Source: Owenweeksia sp. (lineage in GTDB: Bacteria; Bacteroidota; Bacteroidia; Flavobacteriales; Schleiferiaceae). Taken from it: 64,000 nt of DNA. The stretch lies in the NCBI GenBank assembly GCA_028285465.1, contig JANQPD010000095.1, forward strand, positions 1-64,000, given 5' to 3'. This document shows, piece after piece, positions 42,742 through 51,137 of this stretch (within the stretch, counting starts at the first letter, position 1; each line of letters starts with the position of its first letter). Under the pieces are notes generated by a model. It did no database searches and was not told the DNA's origin. It saw only the letters and a program-made list of their open reading frames with translations. The translations under genes and the position numbers were made by a program.

Positions 42742-43776
42742 ATGGAGAAAAAAGTTTTATTCTTTGGTAAGAGGTTGTATATCAGTGAAATAAATTTCAA
42801 TAAAACACCCTTTTGGCAAGAAGTAGGCGAATCTCTGAACACCTTTTTAAACCCCGAGCCTGATTATGAAATACAAACAAGTGGCAGTACAGGCGATCCT
42901 AAAAAAATAAAAATACGCAAAAGTCACATGCGTGCGAGTGCACAAAAAACCATCGAAGCATTGTCTTTGAAGCAAGGTATGCGCACATTGCTTTGCCTTT
43001 CTCCTAAGCGTATTGGTGGGATGATGATGTTGGTGCGCTGGCTGGAGGGAGATCTTGACCTTTACCTGTCTGAGCCGGTTCACGATCCTCTAAGTGCTCT
43101 TCAGCATCAGGTAGATTTTACCGCATTGGTTCCTTATCAACTGGCACACAGTTTAGAAGGGCTGTATAAAGTGAAAACGGCCATTATTGGAGGTGGAGGT
43201 GTAAACCGGAAACTTGAAGAGGCCACTCAGAAAAGTTCAACCCGGTTATATCATACATACGGAATGACGGAAACCATTTCACACGTAGCCCTGCGTCCTT
43301 TCGGGGAAGCGGATTATTTTAAAGCGGTACCCGGTGCCCGGTTCTCGTTGGATGCACGTAAATGCCTGGTGATTGATGCCCCGTATATGGGTATAAATGG
43401 GCTGGTTACCAACGATATGGTTCAACTTATTGACAGGGAACGCTTTACCTGGCTTGGGCGCTATGACAATGTAGTAAATAGCGGAGGCATTAAGCTCCAT
43501 CCTGAGACACTGGAAGAAAAGATCGGAGATTTAGGCTTTCCTTATTTCCTGACGGGTATGCCCGATGCTTTACTCGGGGAAAAGCTGGTGTTGATCTGCG
43601 GAGCCAAGGAAGCTCTATCCAAAGAAGAAGAGGTAAACCTGCTGGAAAGACTGAAGGGCGTTTTAGGAAAGTATGAAAAACCTAAAAATGTATTTACCGT
43701 ACCTGAGCTGTTGTTTACAGAGAATGGAAAACTAAGGAGGGCACTGTCGCTTTATACCCCAACCCCTGCCGTATAA
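42742..43776 (+). CDS. menE: o-Succinylbenzoate-CoA ligase, compact form
   Basis: Adenylate-forming enzyme that activates o-succinylbenzoate. ATG at 42742 gives 344 residues. QTSGSTGDPKKIKI is the ATP-binding P-loop (about residues 45-58), YHTYGMTETISHVA the second core motif, WLGRYDNVVNSGGIKLHPE the hinge (Asp, about 240) and ENGKLRR the C-terminal lysine motif. Typical MenE has 450-490 residues; the missing part is at the N-terminus, a compact layout common in Bacteroidota. It is separated from menC by the TonB receptor. Confidence 0.88.
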   Translation: MEKKVLFFGKRLYISEINFNKTPFWQEVGESLNTFLNPEPDYEIQTSGSTGDPKKIKIRKSHMRASAQKTIEALSLKQGMRTLLCLSPKRIGGMMMLVRWLEGDLDLYLSEPVHDPLSALQHQVDFTALVPYQLAHSLEGLYKVKTAIIGGGGVNRKLEEATQKSSTRLYHTYGMTETISHVALRPFGEADYFKAVPGARFSLDARKCLVIDAPYMGINGLVTNDMVQLIDRERFTWLGRYDNVVNSGGIKLHPETLEEKIGDLGFPYFLTGMPDALLGEKLVLICGAKEALSKEEEVNLLERLKGVLGKYEKPKNVFTVPELLFTENGKLRRALSLYTPTPAV

Positions 43777-43779
43777 ACA

Positions 43780-44697
43780 TTAAGCTCGTTTAAGGGCGTT
43801 TCTGTTTCTCCTGTTCCAGAAACTTGCGAGGCTAAGACCCGCTACGATATGCCATATCCCCCACCATGCCGCCACCAATGCCATTCCTCCGAGGCCGTTG
43901 AAAAAGCTGAAAATAAGCAGGAGCCCCAAACCTGAGTTTTGAATGCCCGTTTCTATACTCAACGTCTTTTTATCGGCATGTCCTAAGCCAAAAAGAGCAC
44001 CCAAGCCATACCCGCTGGTCAATGCGATCAGGTTGTGCAAGAAAACCAGGAGCAAAACGTATTGTACGTATTCCAGAAACTGTTCGAAGTTATTGGCCAG
44101 AGCGATGAATACCAAGGCCACAAAAACGAAAAAGCTCAAGGGCTTTAATACCAGCGATAGCCTTTTTGCCAGGCGTGGAAAAAACCTGTTGACCAACATG
44201 CCTGCAGCCAGCGGCAAGCCCAGGATCAAAAAGATAATGCGAAAAACCTCCCATACATTCAGCTCAACAGCGGTGAGTATTTCTGCTGTAGGGGGATACA
44301 GACTTCCCCAAAACTGAAGGTTGAAAGGAGTAAGAAAAACAGCGGCTATACTGGCAAAAGCAGTTAAGCAAACTGATAAAGCCGCGTTCCCTTTGGCGAG
44401 ATGCGTCATATAGTTGGAAATATTGCCTCCGGGGCAGGCGGCGACCAACATCATGCCTAAAGCGATACTGGGTATGGGTTTCAACAAAAGAATAAGCAGA
44501 AAGGTAAGGGCGGGCAGGGCAATAAACTGTGAAAAGATGCCCAATAAGGCTGCTTTTGGTTGCTTTGCCAATAAAGCAAAATCACGTGGCTTTATGTTGA
44601 GGGCTACACCAAACATAACCACAGCCAGGGCGATGTTGAGTGTGTGCAGGGCCTCTTCGTTAAAATGAAGTTGGAGCTGATCTACAGTTGAAGGCAT
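43780..44697 (-). CDS. Bile acid:sodium symporter (BASS) family transporter
   Basis: A 305-residue membrane protein with nine or ten hydrophobic helices. MLVAACPGGNISNYMTHLAKGNAALS (about residues 80-105) and IETGIQNSGLGLLLIF (about 245-260) are the two crossover motifs that bind Na+ in BASS proteins. The substrate could be an organic acid or sterol-like compound; family members vary. It is convergent with menE, and shows no operon partner. Confidence 0.88.
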   Translation of the reverse strand: MPSTVDQLQLHFNEEALHTLNIALAVVMFGVALNIKPRDFALLAKQPKAALLGIFSQFIALPALTFLLILLLKPIPSIALGMMLVAACPGGNISNYMTHLAKGNAALSVCLTAFASIAAVFLTPFNLQFWGSLYPPTAEILTAVELNVWEVFRIIFLILGLPLAAGMLVNRFFPRLAKRLSLVLKPLSFFVFVALVFIALANNFEQFLEYVQYVLLLVFLHNLIALTSGYGLGALFGLGHADKKTLSIETGIQNSGLGLLLIFSFFNGLGGMALVAAWWGIWHIVAGLSLASFWNRRNRNALKRA

Positions 44698-44763
44698 ATA
44701 ACCGCTTGCTTGAAGCGTGAAAGTAAATAATAATTGCGGTAATGAAAGTAAAATTTCCGATCG

Positions 44764-45684
44764 CTAAAAAATTGAATAAGCCGTTTTGGTAGTAAGCAGT
44801 TCGAGGCTTTTCATGCCCAGTACCGAATTTCCCTTCTCGTTAAGGCGGGGACTCCAAACCGCTACGCTATACTCACCCGGGTGTATCGCTACAATACCTC
44901 CTCCTACACCACTTTTCCCGGGTAAACCCACCAGAAACGAAAACTCTCCGGCTTCGTCATAAAAACCACAGGTCATCATTAGTGCGTTGATCCGCTTACA
45001 TTGCAAGGGGCTCAAAACCTGCGTGTGGCTGTCTGGAATTTTGCCTTCATTGGCGAAAACCAGGAAAGCCTTGGACAGTTGGGCACAATTCATGCTTAAA
45101 GCGCATTGGTGGAAGTAAAAGTCGAGTACTTCCATTATCTCATTTTCCATATTCCCGAAAGACTTGAGCATATGGGCAGTAGCGAAATTGCGGTAACCCA
45201 CGCTTTGCTCTGAAACCGCCACGTCTTCATCAAAAGTGATGCTGTCGTCTTGCGTAAGCTGACGTACAAAATCCAGCAGGGCTTGCCTGGGATCTGAGAA
45301 ATGCGTTACCAGCATATCTGCAATTACCAGGGCTCCGGCATTGATAAGCGGGTTGCGGGGAATGCCGTCTTCTCTTTCCAACTGGATCAATGAATTGAAG
45401 GCGTTCCCACTGGGTTCTACGCCTACCCGTTTCCATACGTCATCACCGCAAATGCGCATGGCCATACTTAAGCTGAACACTTTGCTGATGCTTTGGATGC
45501 TGAAGTGCGTTTTGTCTTCGCCAAGGCAAAAGGCATCGCCATTCAGGCAGCAAAGGTGCAGGCCAAAATGATCGGGGTTTACTTTTCTGAGTTCGGGAAT
45601 ATAATCAGCGGGCTGCCCAAGGCGCTGTTCAAAATCCAGTTCTTGTTCAATTTCGGCTAAAACGCGGGCGTAATTCCGTATCAT
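44764..45684 (-). CDS. glsA: Glutaminase
   Basis: Hydrolyses glutamine to glutamate and ammonia. 306 residues, standard for the serine-dependent beta-lactamase-like glutaminase family. FSIQSISKVFSL holds the SxxK catalytic Ser and Lys (about residue 65), NPLINAGA the Asn motif, and GKSGVGGGIVAI the C-terminal substrate loop (about 258). The start overlaps the preceding HExxH-protein stop by 4 nt. Confidence 0.93.
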   Translation of the reverse strand: MIRNYARVLAEIEQELDFEQRLGQPADYIPELRKVNPDHFGLHLCCLNGDAFCLGEDKTHFSIQSISKVFSLSMAMRICGDDVWKRVGVEPSGNAFNSLIQLEREDGIPRNPLINAGALVIADMLVTHFSDPRQALLDFVRQLTQDDSITFDEDVAVSEQSVGYRNFATAHMLKSFGNMENEIMEVLDFYFHQCALSMNCAQLSKAFLVFANEGKIPDSHTQVLSPLQCKRINALMMTCGFYDEAGEFSFLVGLPGKSGVGGGIVAIHPGEYSVAVWSPRLNEKGNSVLGMKSLELLTTKTAYSIF

Positions 45685-46355
45685 TTTTCTTCCCGGTTGT
45701 ATTCTTCTACTTCTTCCAGCTCCAGTTCATCTTCAATAATTTGCGCTACTTCTTCGGGAGACATATACAAACTGCGAATTTTGCGCTTGTAGAATGCAGG
45801 GAGATCGGCACTGCTCAATATAAAGTTTTTGGTGGCAATCAGGTATTTTCCACACCCTTTTGATATGGCATAGAGGTCGGCTTGCCGCTCTGCGCTTATC
45901 TTGTAATCTGCACTAAAATAGTAAGCAATGCCAAACCAGATCATGCCCCAGGTGCTGCGTTTTTCATAATCTTTAATGTGTCCCAGTTCATGAACGAACC
46001 ATCCCAGCAATACATCATGCGGGAGTTTGTTTATGGATGTTGGTACCCCATCCACCATCAGGGCGGGTGTCATAAATACGGTATACTTCCGGTGTTTTCT
46101 TGCCCTGAATAGGCTATTTACATCGGGTTGTGCCTCCATAAGCGCAGTAGAGATCTGTTCGCTATACTCAAAGGCAATGGGTAGATCCTTAAACTCGGGA
46201 TAGTAACTCAGGGCTTCGAGCAATACGGATTCGAGAGATGGGGGGTATGTTTTTTGACTGAAATAAGTGGCCAGTGAGTCTCGTTCTGTGGCGAAGGAAG
46301 AAACGGGTAAGAGGCAGATACTAAAACAAAACGGCAACAGGGCAAAAATTCTCAT
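45681..46355 (-). CDS. Exported putative zinc metalloprotease (HExxH)
   Basis: A 224-residue protein with a signal peptide (about 1-22) and WFVHELGHIKDYEKR (HExxH, about residue 114), followed by SAERQADLYAI, where the Glu could be the third zinc ligand as in M48-like gluzincins. That residue order supports an active zincin. I do not recognise the exact family. The mature protein should be periplasmic. The stop overlaps glsA by 4 nt. Confidence 0.75.
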   Translation of the reverse strand: MRIFALLPFCFSICLLPVSSFATERDSLATYFSQKTYPPSLESVLLEALSYYPEFKDLPIAFEYSEQISTALMEAQPDVNSLFRARKHRKYTVFMTPALMVDGVPTSINKLPHDVLLGWFVHELGHIKDYEKRSTWGMIWFGIAYYFSADYKISAERQADLYAISKGCGKYLIATKNFILSSADLPAFYKRKIRSLYMSPEEVAQIIEDELELEEVEEYNREEK

Positions 46356-46391
46356 ACTCTATAAACGAAACCAGGCGGAGTAAGGTTTAAG

Positions 46392-46429
46392 AAAACGCCC
46401 GGTAAATACTTTGATTTACCGGGCGTTTT
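46392..46429 (-). terminator. Terminator of the 82-residue protein gene
   Basis: A perfect 16-bp stem, AAAACGCCCGGTAAAT (46392-46407) with ATTTACCGGGCGTTTT (46414-46429), with T at the 3' end on either strand. It lies 16 nt past the stop at 46445 on the minus strand. Confidence 0.85.
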
Positions 46430-46444
46430 CAAGCTTCATAGACT

Positions 46445-46693
46445 TTAAAGCCCGCGTTCAAAACTTATCAGTTCATCGAGCTTATCGCTGGAAGAGCTCA
46501 TACACAGCCTTTCTTTTACACTCGCTTTTAAACGCTGTCCTCTTTCCCGCAAAGTTTTTACACGTGCCGCATTCAGTTTTTGGAAGCTTTGTTCAGACTT
46601 CTTTTTTTGCACACCGTTTTCTCCGGCAGAAGAAGCATTGCCTTGGGTAATGATCTTTTTACGCAAGGCAATTAATGCATTTCCTGTTTTCAT
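46445..46693 (-). CDS. Small basic hypothetical protein
   Basis: An 82-residue Lys/Arg-rich protein (MKTGNALIALRKKIITQGN...) likely to form a helix or coiled coil at about residues 30-60. I do not recognise a family. Its own strong terminator and an upstream inverted repeat (46746-46768) suggest a single-gene transcript. The charge would suit nucleic-acid binding, but nothing in the sequence proves it. Confidence 0.6.
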   Translation of the reverse strand: MKTGNALIALRKKIITQGNASSAGENGVQKKKSEQSFQKLNAARVKTLRERGQRLKASVKERLCMSSSSDKLDELISFERGL

Positions 46694-46745
46694 ACGCCTA
46701 CATGTTTATCATTAGCAGTAACCAAAGTACCTGGCTTAAAGTTCT

Positions 46746-46768
46746 GAGCATAATTTACTTTTATGCTC
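46746..46768. repeat. Inverted repeat upstream of the 82-residue gene
   Basis: GAGCATAA (46746-46753) and TTATGCTC (46761-46768) are perfectly complementary with a 7-nt centre. A TACTTTG box on the minus strand lies nearer the gene. The 46694-46926 spacer shows no coding frame. Confidence 0.45.
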
Positions 46769-46926
46769 TGTACACATACCATTATTGTTTTCTGCTAAGC
46801 TTCTAAGATACGGCTTTTTTGGAAGAGAAGCTAGTTAAATAATACTTGGATTTAGTTCATTGTGAATGAAAAAACAATACTCAAGTCTTGTAGTAAATAG
46901 GGTTTTGGCAAAAAGCACTATTTATC

Positions 46927-48165
46927 CTACAGGTAGCTGGCTATTTTCTCTCCGGCCAGGTAACCGCTGGTCCAGGCGTGTTGGAAATTAAATCCCCCGG
47001 TAATGCCATCTACATTCAGTAATTCGCCTACCACAAAGAGCCCCGGTATTTTCTTGCTTTCGAAATGGGGCAATGCCACTTCCTTCAGTTCTACACCCCC
47101 GCAGCTTACAAATTCTTCTTTGAAGGTAGTTTTGCCGTTTACCTCGTAGTCATCCGCTACTAAATGCGTAATCAGTTTATTGAATTGCTTTTTGGGAAGG
47201 TCGTGCCACTTTTGGGTGGTTTTTACCTGCGCCCGCCCGGCCAGGTATTGCCACAGGCGTGAGGGGAGGGCAAAAGGGTTCTGGTTTCTTACTTGTTTCA
47301 GGTGGTGTTCCCGGGCGAAGTTTGCCAGCGAAATGCGCACTTTTTCCTCGTTTAACCCGGTCCAGTTCAGGGCAATGGGAAACTGGTATTGCCTTTGGTA
47401 AAGATCCAGGGCTGCCCAGGCTGAAAGGAGGATAACCGCAGGTGCGCTAAACCCCCAATGGGTGATCAACAGGGGCCCATCCTGCTTCCACTTACTACCG
47501 GGGATACGCACCTGTGCTTTGGGTACAGAGAGTCCCATCAGTTCTTTAGCCGGGCTATCGGGTACATTAAAGGTAAAAAGGGAAGGTACGGGCTTATGTA
47601 CAGACAGGCCTATATCCTTGAAAAGCTGGTAGAAGCTTGCCTTTGCATGGCCACCTACAGCCAAAACCACGAACTTTGCCTTATACGCCTGGGTAAAGGT
47701 ATGTACCTCAAACCACTCTTCCGTCTTTTTAAGGGCACGTAGCTCCTGCCTAGTCTTTATCTCTATATGGTTTTTACCTGCTTCGTCCATTAAGGCCTGT
47801 ACAATGCTTTCAGATTTGTCGCTGACCGGGAAAATCCGCCCGTCACTTTCCGTTTTCAGTTTTACTCCCCGTTGTTCAAACCATGCACAGGTATGGGTAT
47901 TGTTAAAAAGCGAAAAGGGCTTTTTAAGGCTCTTGCCGCCCCGGGGGTAAGACTTGCTTAAGGCATTGACGTTAGATGCTTCATGCGTTACATTGCAGCG
48001 GCCACCTCCGCTTATGCTTACTTTACTGAGGAGTTTGGGTGTTTTTTCCAGGAGCAATACTTTGTTCTTCCCATGCCCGGCAGCTTGTATGGCTGCAAAA
48101 AAACCGGAGGCTCCACCTCCGATAACAAGCGCATCGTATACGATCTCTTTTTGGGTATCGGCCAT
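46927..48165 (-). CDS. NAD(P)/FAD-dependent oxidoreductase, HI0933/BaiN family
   Basis: A 412-residue flavoprotein. VIGGGASGFFAAIQAA is the N-terminal FAD-binding loop (about residues 14-29), KVSISGGGRCNVTH the family signature (about 48-61) and GITGGFNFQHAWTSGYLAGE the C-terminal FAD contact. Reactions of this family are mostly unknown; BaiN acts on bile acid intermediates in some gut bacteria. Its first base overlaps the stop of the HisKA protein gene. Confidence 0.88.
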   Translation of the reverse strand: MADTQKEIVYDALVIGGGASGFFAAIQAAGHGKNKVLLLEKTPKLLSKVSISGGGRCNVTHEASNVNALSKSYPRGGKSLKKPFSLFNNTHTCAWFEQRGVKLKTESDGRIFPVSDKSESIVQALMDEAGKNHIEIKTRQELRALKKTEEWFEVHTFTQAYKAKFVVLAVGGHAKASFYQLFKDIGLSVHKPVPSLFTFNVPDSPAKELMGLSVPKAQVRIPGSKWKQDGPLLITHWGFSAPAVILLSAWAALDLYQRQYQFPIALNWTGLNEEKVRISLANFAREHHLKQVRNQNPFALPSRLWQYLAGRAQVKTTQKWHDLPKKQFNKLITHLVADDYEVNGKTTFKEEFVSCGGVELKEVALPHFESKKIPGLFVVGELLNVDGITGGFNFQHAWTSGYLAGEKIASYL

Positions 48166-48974
48166 TAGCCTCCGTGGGTTTTTTTGGAGAGCTCGATTAC
48201 GTCATGTACGGTTTGATCAAAGCCTTGAACCGTCTCTTTAAGCAGCTTAAGGTAACTTTCTTTCTCTTCCGGGCGTTTTGCTTTTTCCATCAGGTCTACC
48301 AAGCTCATAATATTGGTAAGGGGCGCGCGCAAGGTATGGGCATAGATAAAGCTAATCTTTTCCATGCGCTCTTTTTCTAAACGAAGGGCTTCCAGGCTTG
48401 GCCTGAAAATGAAGAGAACCTCTAATAACAAGATCAGAAGAGCAATGCACCACGAAATAAATTCAAGCAATACCAATTGATCCAGTTTGTCCCGGGAAGT
48501 TATTTCAAAGGCGAGCACCGTGGCGTCCATTTTTTCCAGGAAGGGCTTTTCCAAACGTAAGATCTGGTCTAGGGTGGCTTGCTGCGGGTCCAGAAAGTAA
48601 TCTTGAAAGGATGTATAAAGTTCTTTTTGCAAAGGAGAAAGGGAAGCAAGGCTCTGGTTTATCCTCGGATCTTCGCTGGCGGGAATATTTAGCTTATCCG
48701 ATCCATATTGCAAGGCGATGTGTACGGCATTCCATTGCTCCAGGTCTTCCAGGTATTGCGCATCCGGTTTTTGTTTATTCTGGATAAGCAAGGCGTTTTT
48801 GGTGAGTTTTTGGCTGAGCATGCGCTGCCTGCCCGCCAGGTTGATAAGCCTGCTGTCCATCTCTTTCTGCTTAAGCCCATATTGCAGGATAAGCTGGCTC
48901 ATTAAGGTGAAAAGTACAACGGAGCCGATAAGGATGACATACAGTCGGGAAAGGTTCCTATGGTTTATAGACAT
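48165..48974 (-). CDS. Membrane sensor protein with HisKA-like domain but no ATPase domain
   Basis: ATG at 48974 gives 269 residues. One helix at about 10-28, a PilJ/NarX-type extracellular domain with INLAGRQRMLSQKLTKNA (about 39-56), a second helix at about 170-190, and a HisKA-like helix pair at about 198-265 with FIYAHTLRAPLTNIMSL, where the His is in the phosphoacceptor position. The protein ends there; no N, G1 or G2 boxes of a HATPase_c domain follow, as the flavoprotein gene starts at once. It may be a phosphotransfer partner or a remnant. Confidence 0.78.
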   Translation of the reverse strand: MSINHRNLSRLYVILIGSVVLFTLMSQLILQYGLKQKEMDSRLINLAGRQRMLSQKLTKNALLIQNKQKPDAQYLEDLEQWNAVHIALQYGSDKLNIPASEDPRINQSLASLSPLQKELYTSFQDYFLDPQQATLDQILRLEKPFLEKMDATVLAFEITSRDKLDQLVLLEFISWCIALLILLLEVLFIFRPSLEALRLEKERMEKISFIYAHTLRAPLTNIMSLVDLMEKAKRPEEKESYLKLLKETVQGFDQTVHDVIELSKKTHGG

Positions 48975-49002
48975 AAGGGGTGTTTTGCCGTTACACAAAA
49001 AG

Positions 49003-49497
49003 CTAGGATTTACGAGATCCTCTTATAAAGTGATAAAGCGCCATCAAGAAAAGCCCGCCAACAAGGATCCCCATTATAGAGGGGTTCAGGCCTTCGGTGC
49101 GACCTAAGGCGGTATTAATGCCTGCAAAAGAAATATAGCCGAGCAGTAAGGCAATAAACAAATTTAGATAACGCAATACGCGCAGCCCGGAACGGTAGTG
49201 CTTCTCGGCATTTTCCGGGGTGATCTTTGCCGGATAGTTGAAAAGGTGCGGGTAGCCGCTTAATATTTTGAGGCCTATTACAAGACAGATGTTTAACGAG
49301 GGCAGAAGAAACAAAATGCTTTTATGGCCATAGCGATCCGGTTTTCCGGAAAGCCCGAAATGTACAGGCGCTTCCTCAGGGATGGACGCGTACTGGGAGA
49401 TCAGGTAAAAGAGCGAAGCAAAAGCTGTTACCATACTCAGCAGTTCTACATAACGCTCCCAGCGGCTGGGCTTTATCTTTAACCGGGGCCTGTTCAT
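49003..49497 (-). CDS. DUF1648 membrane protein
   Basis: A 164-residue protein with four hydrophobic segments. EEAPVHFGLSGKPDRYGHKS (about residues 36-55) is the DUF1648 signature found in SdpI-like and other membrane proteins. SdpI gives immunity to a peptide toxin in Bacillus, but most members have no known role. It starts 3 nt after the carboxylase gene. Confidence 0.82.
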   Translation of the reverse strand: MNRPRLKIKPSRWERYVELLSMVTAFASLFYLISQYASIPEEAPVHFGLSGKPDRYGHKSILFLLPSLNICLVIGLKILSGYPHLFNYPAKITPENAEKHYRSGLRVLRYLNLFIALLLGYISFAGINTALGRTEGLNPSIMGILVGGLFLMALYHFIRGSRKS

Positions 49498-49499
49498 TA

Positions 49500-51134
49500 T
49501 TAAGCTTGTAATACCCCGGGGTTATATGCCTTTTTGATGGGCGCGTGGTTGGCTGCCTCTATGCCCATACTGATCCACTTTCGCGTTTCCAGGGGGTCGA
49601 TGATTGCATCTGTCCACAAGCGGGATGCCGCATACTCTGGAGTGGTTTGCTTGTCGTAGCGCTTTTGTATTTTTTCCAGCAACTGTTGTTCTTTTTCCGG
49701 TGTAATTTCTTCCCCTTTAGACGCCAGGCTGGCTTTTTCTATCTGCAGCAACACTTTAGCGGCTTGTGCACCCCCCATCACGGCCAGGCGCGCGGTGGGC
49801 CAGGCTACGATCAATCTTGGGTCATAGGCTTTTCCGCACATGGCATAATTGCCTGCGCCATAGCTGTTGCCCATAACTACTGTAAACTTGGGTACCACAC
49901 TATTGCTCATGGTGTTTACCATTTTAGCGCCATCTTTAATAATCCCTCCGTGCTCACTACGGGAGCCTACCATAAACCCGGTTACGTCCTGTAGGAACAC
50001 CAGCGGTATCTTTTTTTGGTTGCAGTTTGCAATGAAGCGGGAGGCCTTATCGGCACTATCGGAATAGATCACGCCACCAAACTGCATTTCCCCTTTCTTG
50101 TTTTTAATGATCTCGCGGTTGTTGGCTACAATACCTACCGCCCAGCCGTCTATACGTGCATAGCCGGTGAGTATGGTTTGGCCGTATCCCGCCTTGTATT
50201 CTTCAAAGGCACTGTCGTCTACCAGGCGGTCTATTATTTCACGCGTATCATAGGGTTTGGCCCGGTCGGCAGGAAAGAGTCCATAGATCTCTTTTTCATC
50301 TTTGGCCGGGGGAGCAGCTTTTATACGGTTAAAACCGGCTTTTTCAAAAGCTCCGATCTTATCCACAATGTTGCGTATGCTTTTTAAGCAGTCGGGGTCG
50401 TCTTTGCTTTTGTAGTCTGTTACCCCACTTATTTCAGAATGGGTAGTGGCGCCACCCAGCGTTTCGTTGTCGATATCTTCCCCAATGGCCGCTTTTACCA
50501 GGTAGCTCCCGGCCAAAAAGATACTTCCCGTTTTATCTACGATCAAAGCTTCATCGCTCATAATGGGTAAGTAGGCGCCACCGGCCACACAGCTCCCCAT
50601 AATGGCAGCAATTTGCGTAATGCCCTCCGAACTTAAAATGGCGTTGTTCCGGAAAATACGTCCAAAGTGTTCTTTGTCCGGAAAGATCTCATCCTGCATG
50701 GGCAGGTAAACCCCTGCACTGTCTACCAAATACAGTATGGGAATGCGGTTTTCCAGGGCAATTTCCTGTGCCCGCAAGTTCTTTTTCCCGGTAATGGGAA
50801 ACCACGCGCCTGCTTTTACAGTAGCATCATTCGCTACAATAATGCACAGTTTTTTGCTTACGTACCCCATTACCACTACTACGCCTCCTGCGGGGCAGCC
50901 CCCGTGTTCTTTATACATTTCCCAACCGGCAAAGGCACCGATCTCGATGCTGGGCTTGCCTTTATCCAGCAAGAGTTCTATGCGCTCACGCGCGGTCAGC
51001 TTCCCTTTCGCTTTGTGTTTTTCTATTTTGGATTTACCCCCGCCCAGCGCAATTTTATTGAGCTTGCTGCGCACATCAGACAGCATCAGTTTCAGGGCGT
51101 CTTCATTTTTGTTGAAAGAGAGGTTTTGAGCCAT
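49500..51134 (-). CDS. Acyl-CoA carboxylase beta subunit (carboxyltransferase)
   Basis: A 544-residue biotin-dependent carboxyltransferase of the propionyl-/methylcrotonyl-CoA type. It has the two crotonase-like halves: GGGKSKIEKHKAKGKLTARERI at the start, SCVAGGAYLPIMSDE in the N-half and GNSYGAGNYAMCGKAYDPRL in the C-half. The biotin carboxylase and biotin carrier subunits are not in the window. Length and the ...HAPIKKAYNPGVLQA tail are closer to methylcrotonyl-CoA carboxylase than to PccB; this distinction is tentative. Confidence 0.88.
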   Translation of the reverse strand: MAQNLSFNKNEDALKLMLSDVRSKLNKIALGGGKSKIEKHKAKGKLTARERIELLLDKGKPSIEIGAFAGWEMYKEHGGCPAGGVVVVMGYVSKKLCIIVANDATVKAGAWFPITGKKNLRAQEIALENRIPILYLVDSAGVYLPMQDEIFPDKEHFGRIFRNNAILSSEGITQIAAIMGSCVAGGAYLPIMSDEALIVDKTGSIFLAGSYLVKAAIGEDIDNETLGGATTHSEISGVTDYKSKDDPDCLKSIRNIVDKIGAFEKAGFNRIKAAPPAKDEKEIYGLFPADRAKPYDTREIIDRLVDDSAFEEYKAGYGQTILTGYARIDGWAVGIVANNREIIKNKKGEMQFGGVIYSDSADKASRFIANCNQKKIPLVFLQDVTGFMVGSRSEHGGIIKDGAKMVNTMSNSVVPKFTVVMGNSYGAGNYAMCGKAYDPRLIVAWPTARLAVMGGAQAAKVLLQIEKASLASKGEEITPEKEQQLLEKIQKRYDKQTTPEYAASRLWTDAIIDPLETRKWISMGIEAANHAPIKKAYNPGVLQA

Positions 51135-51137
51135 ATT

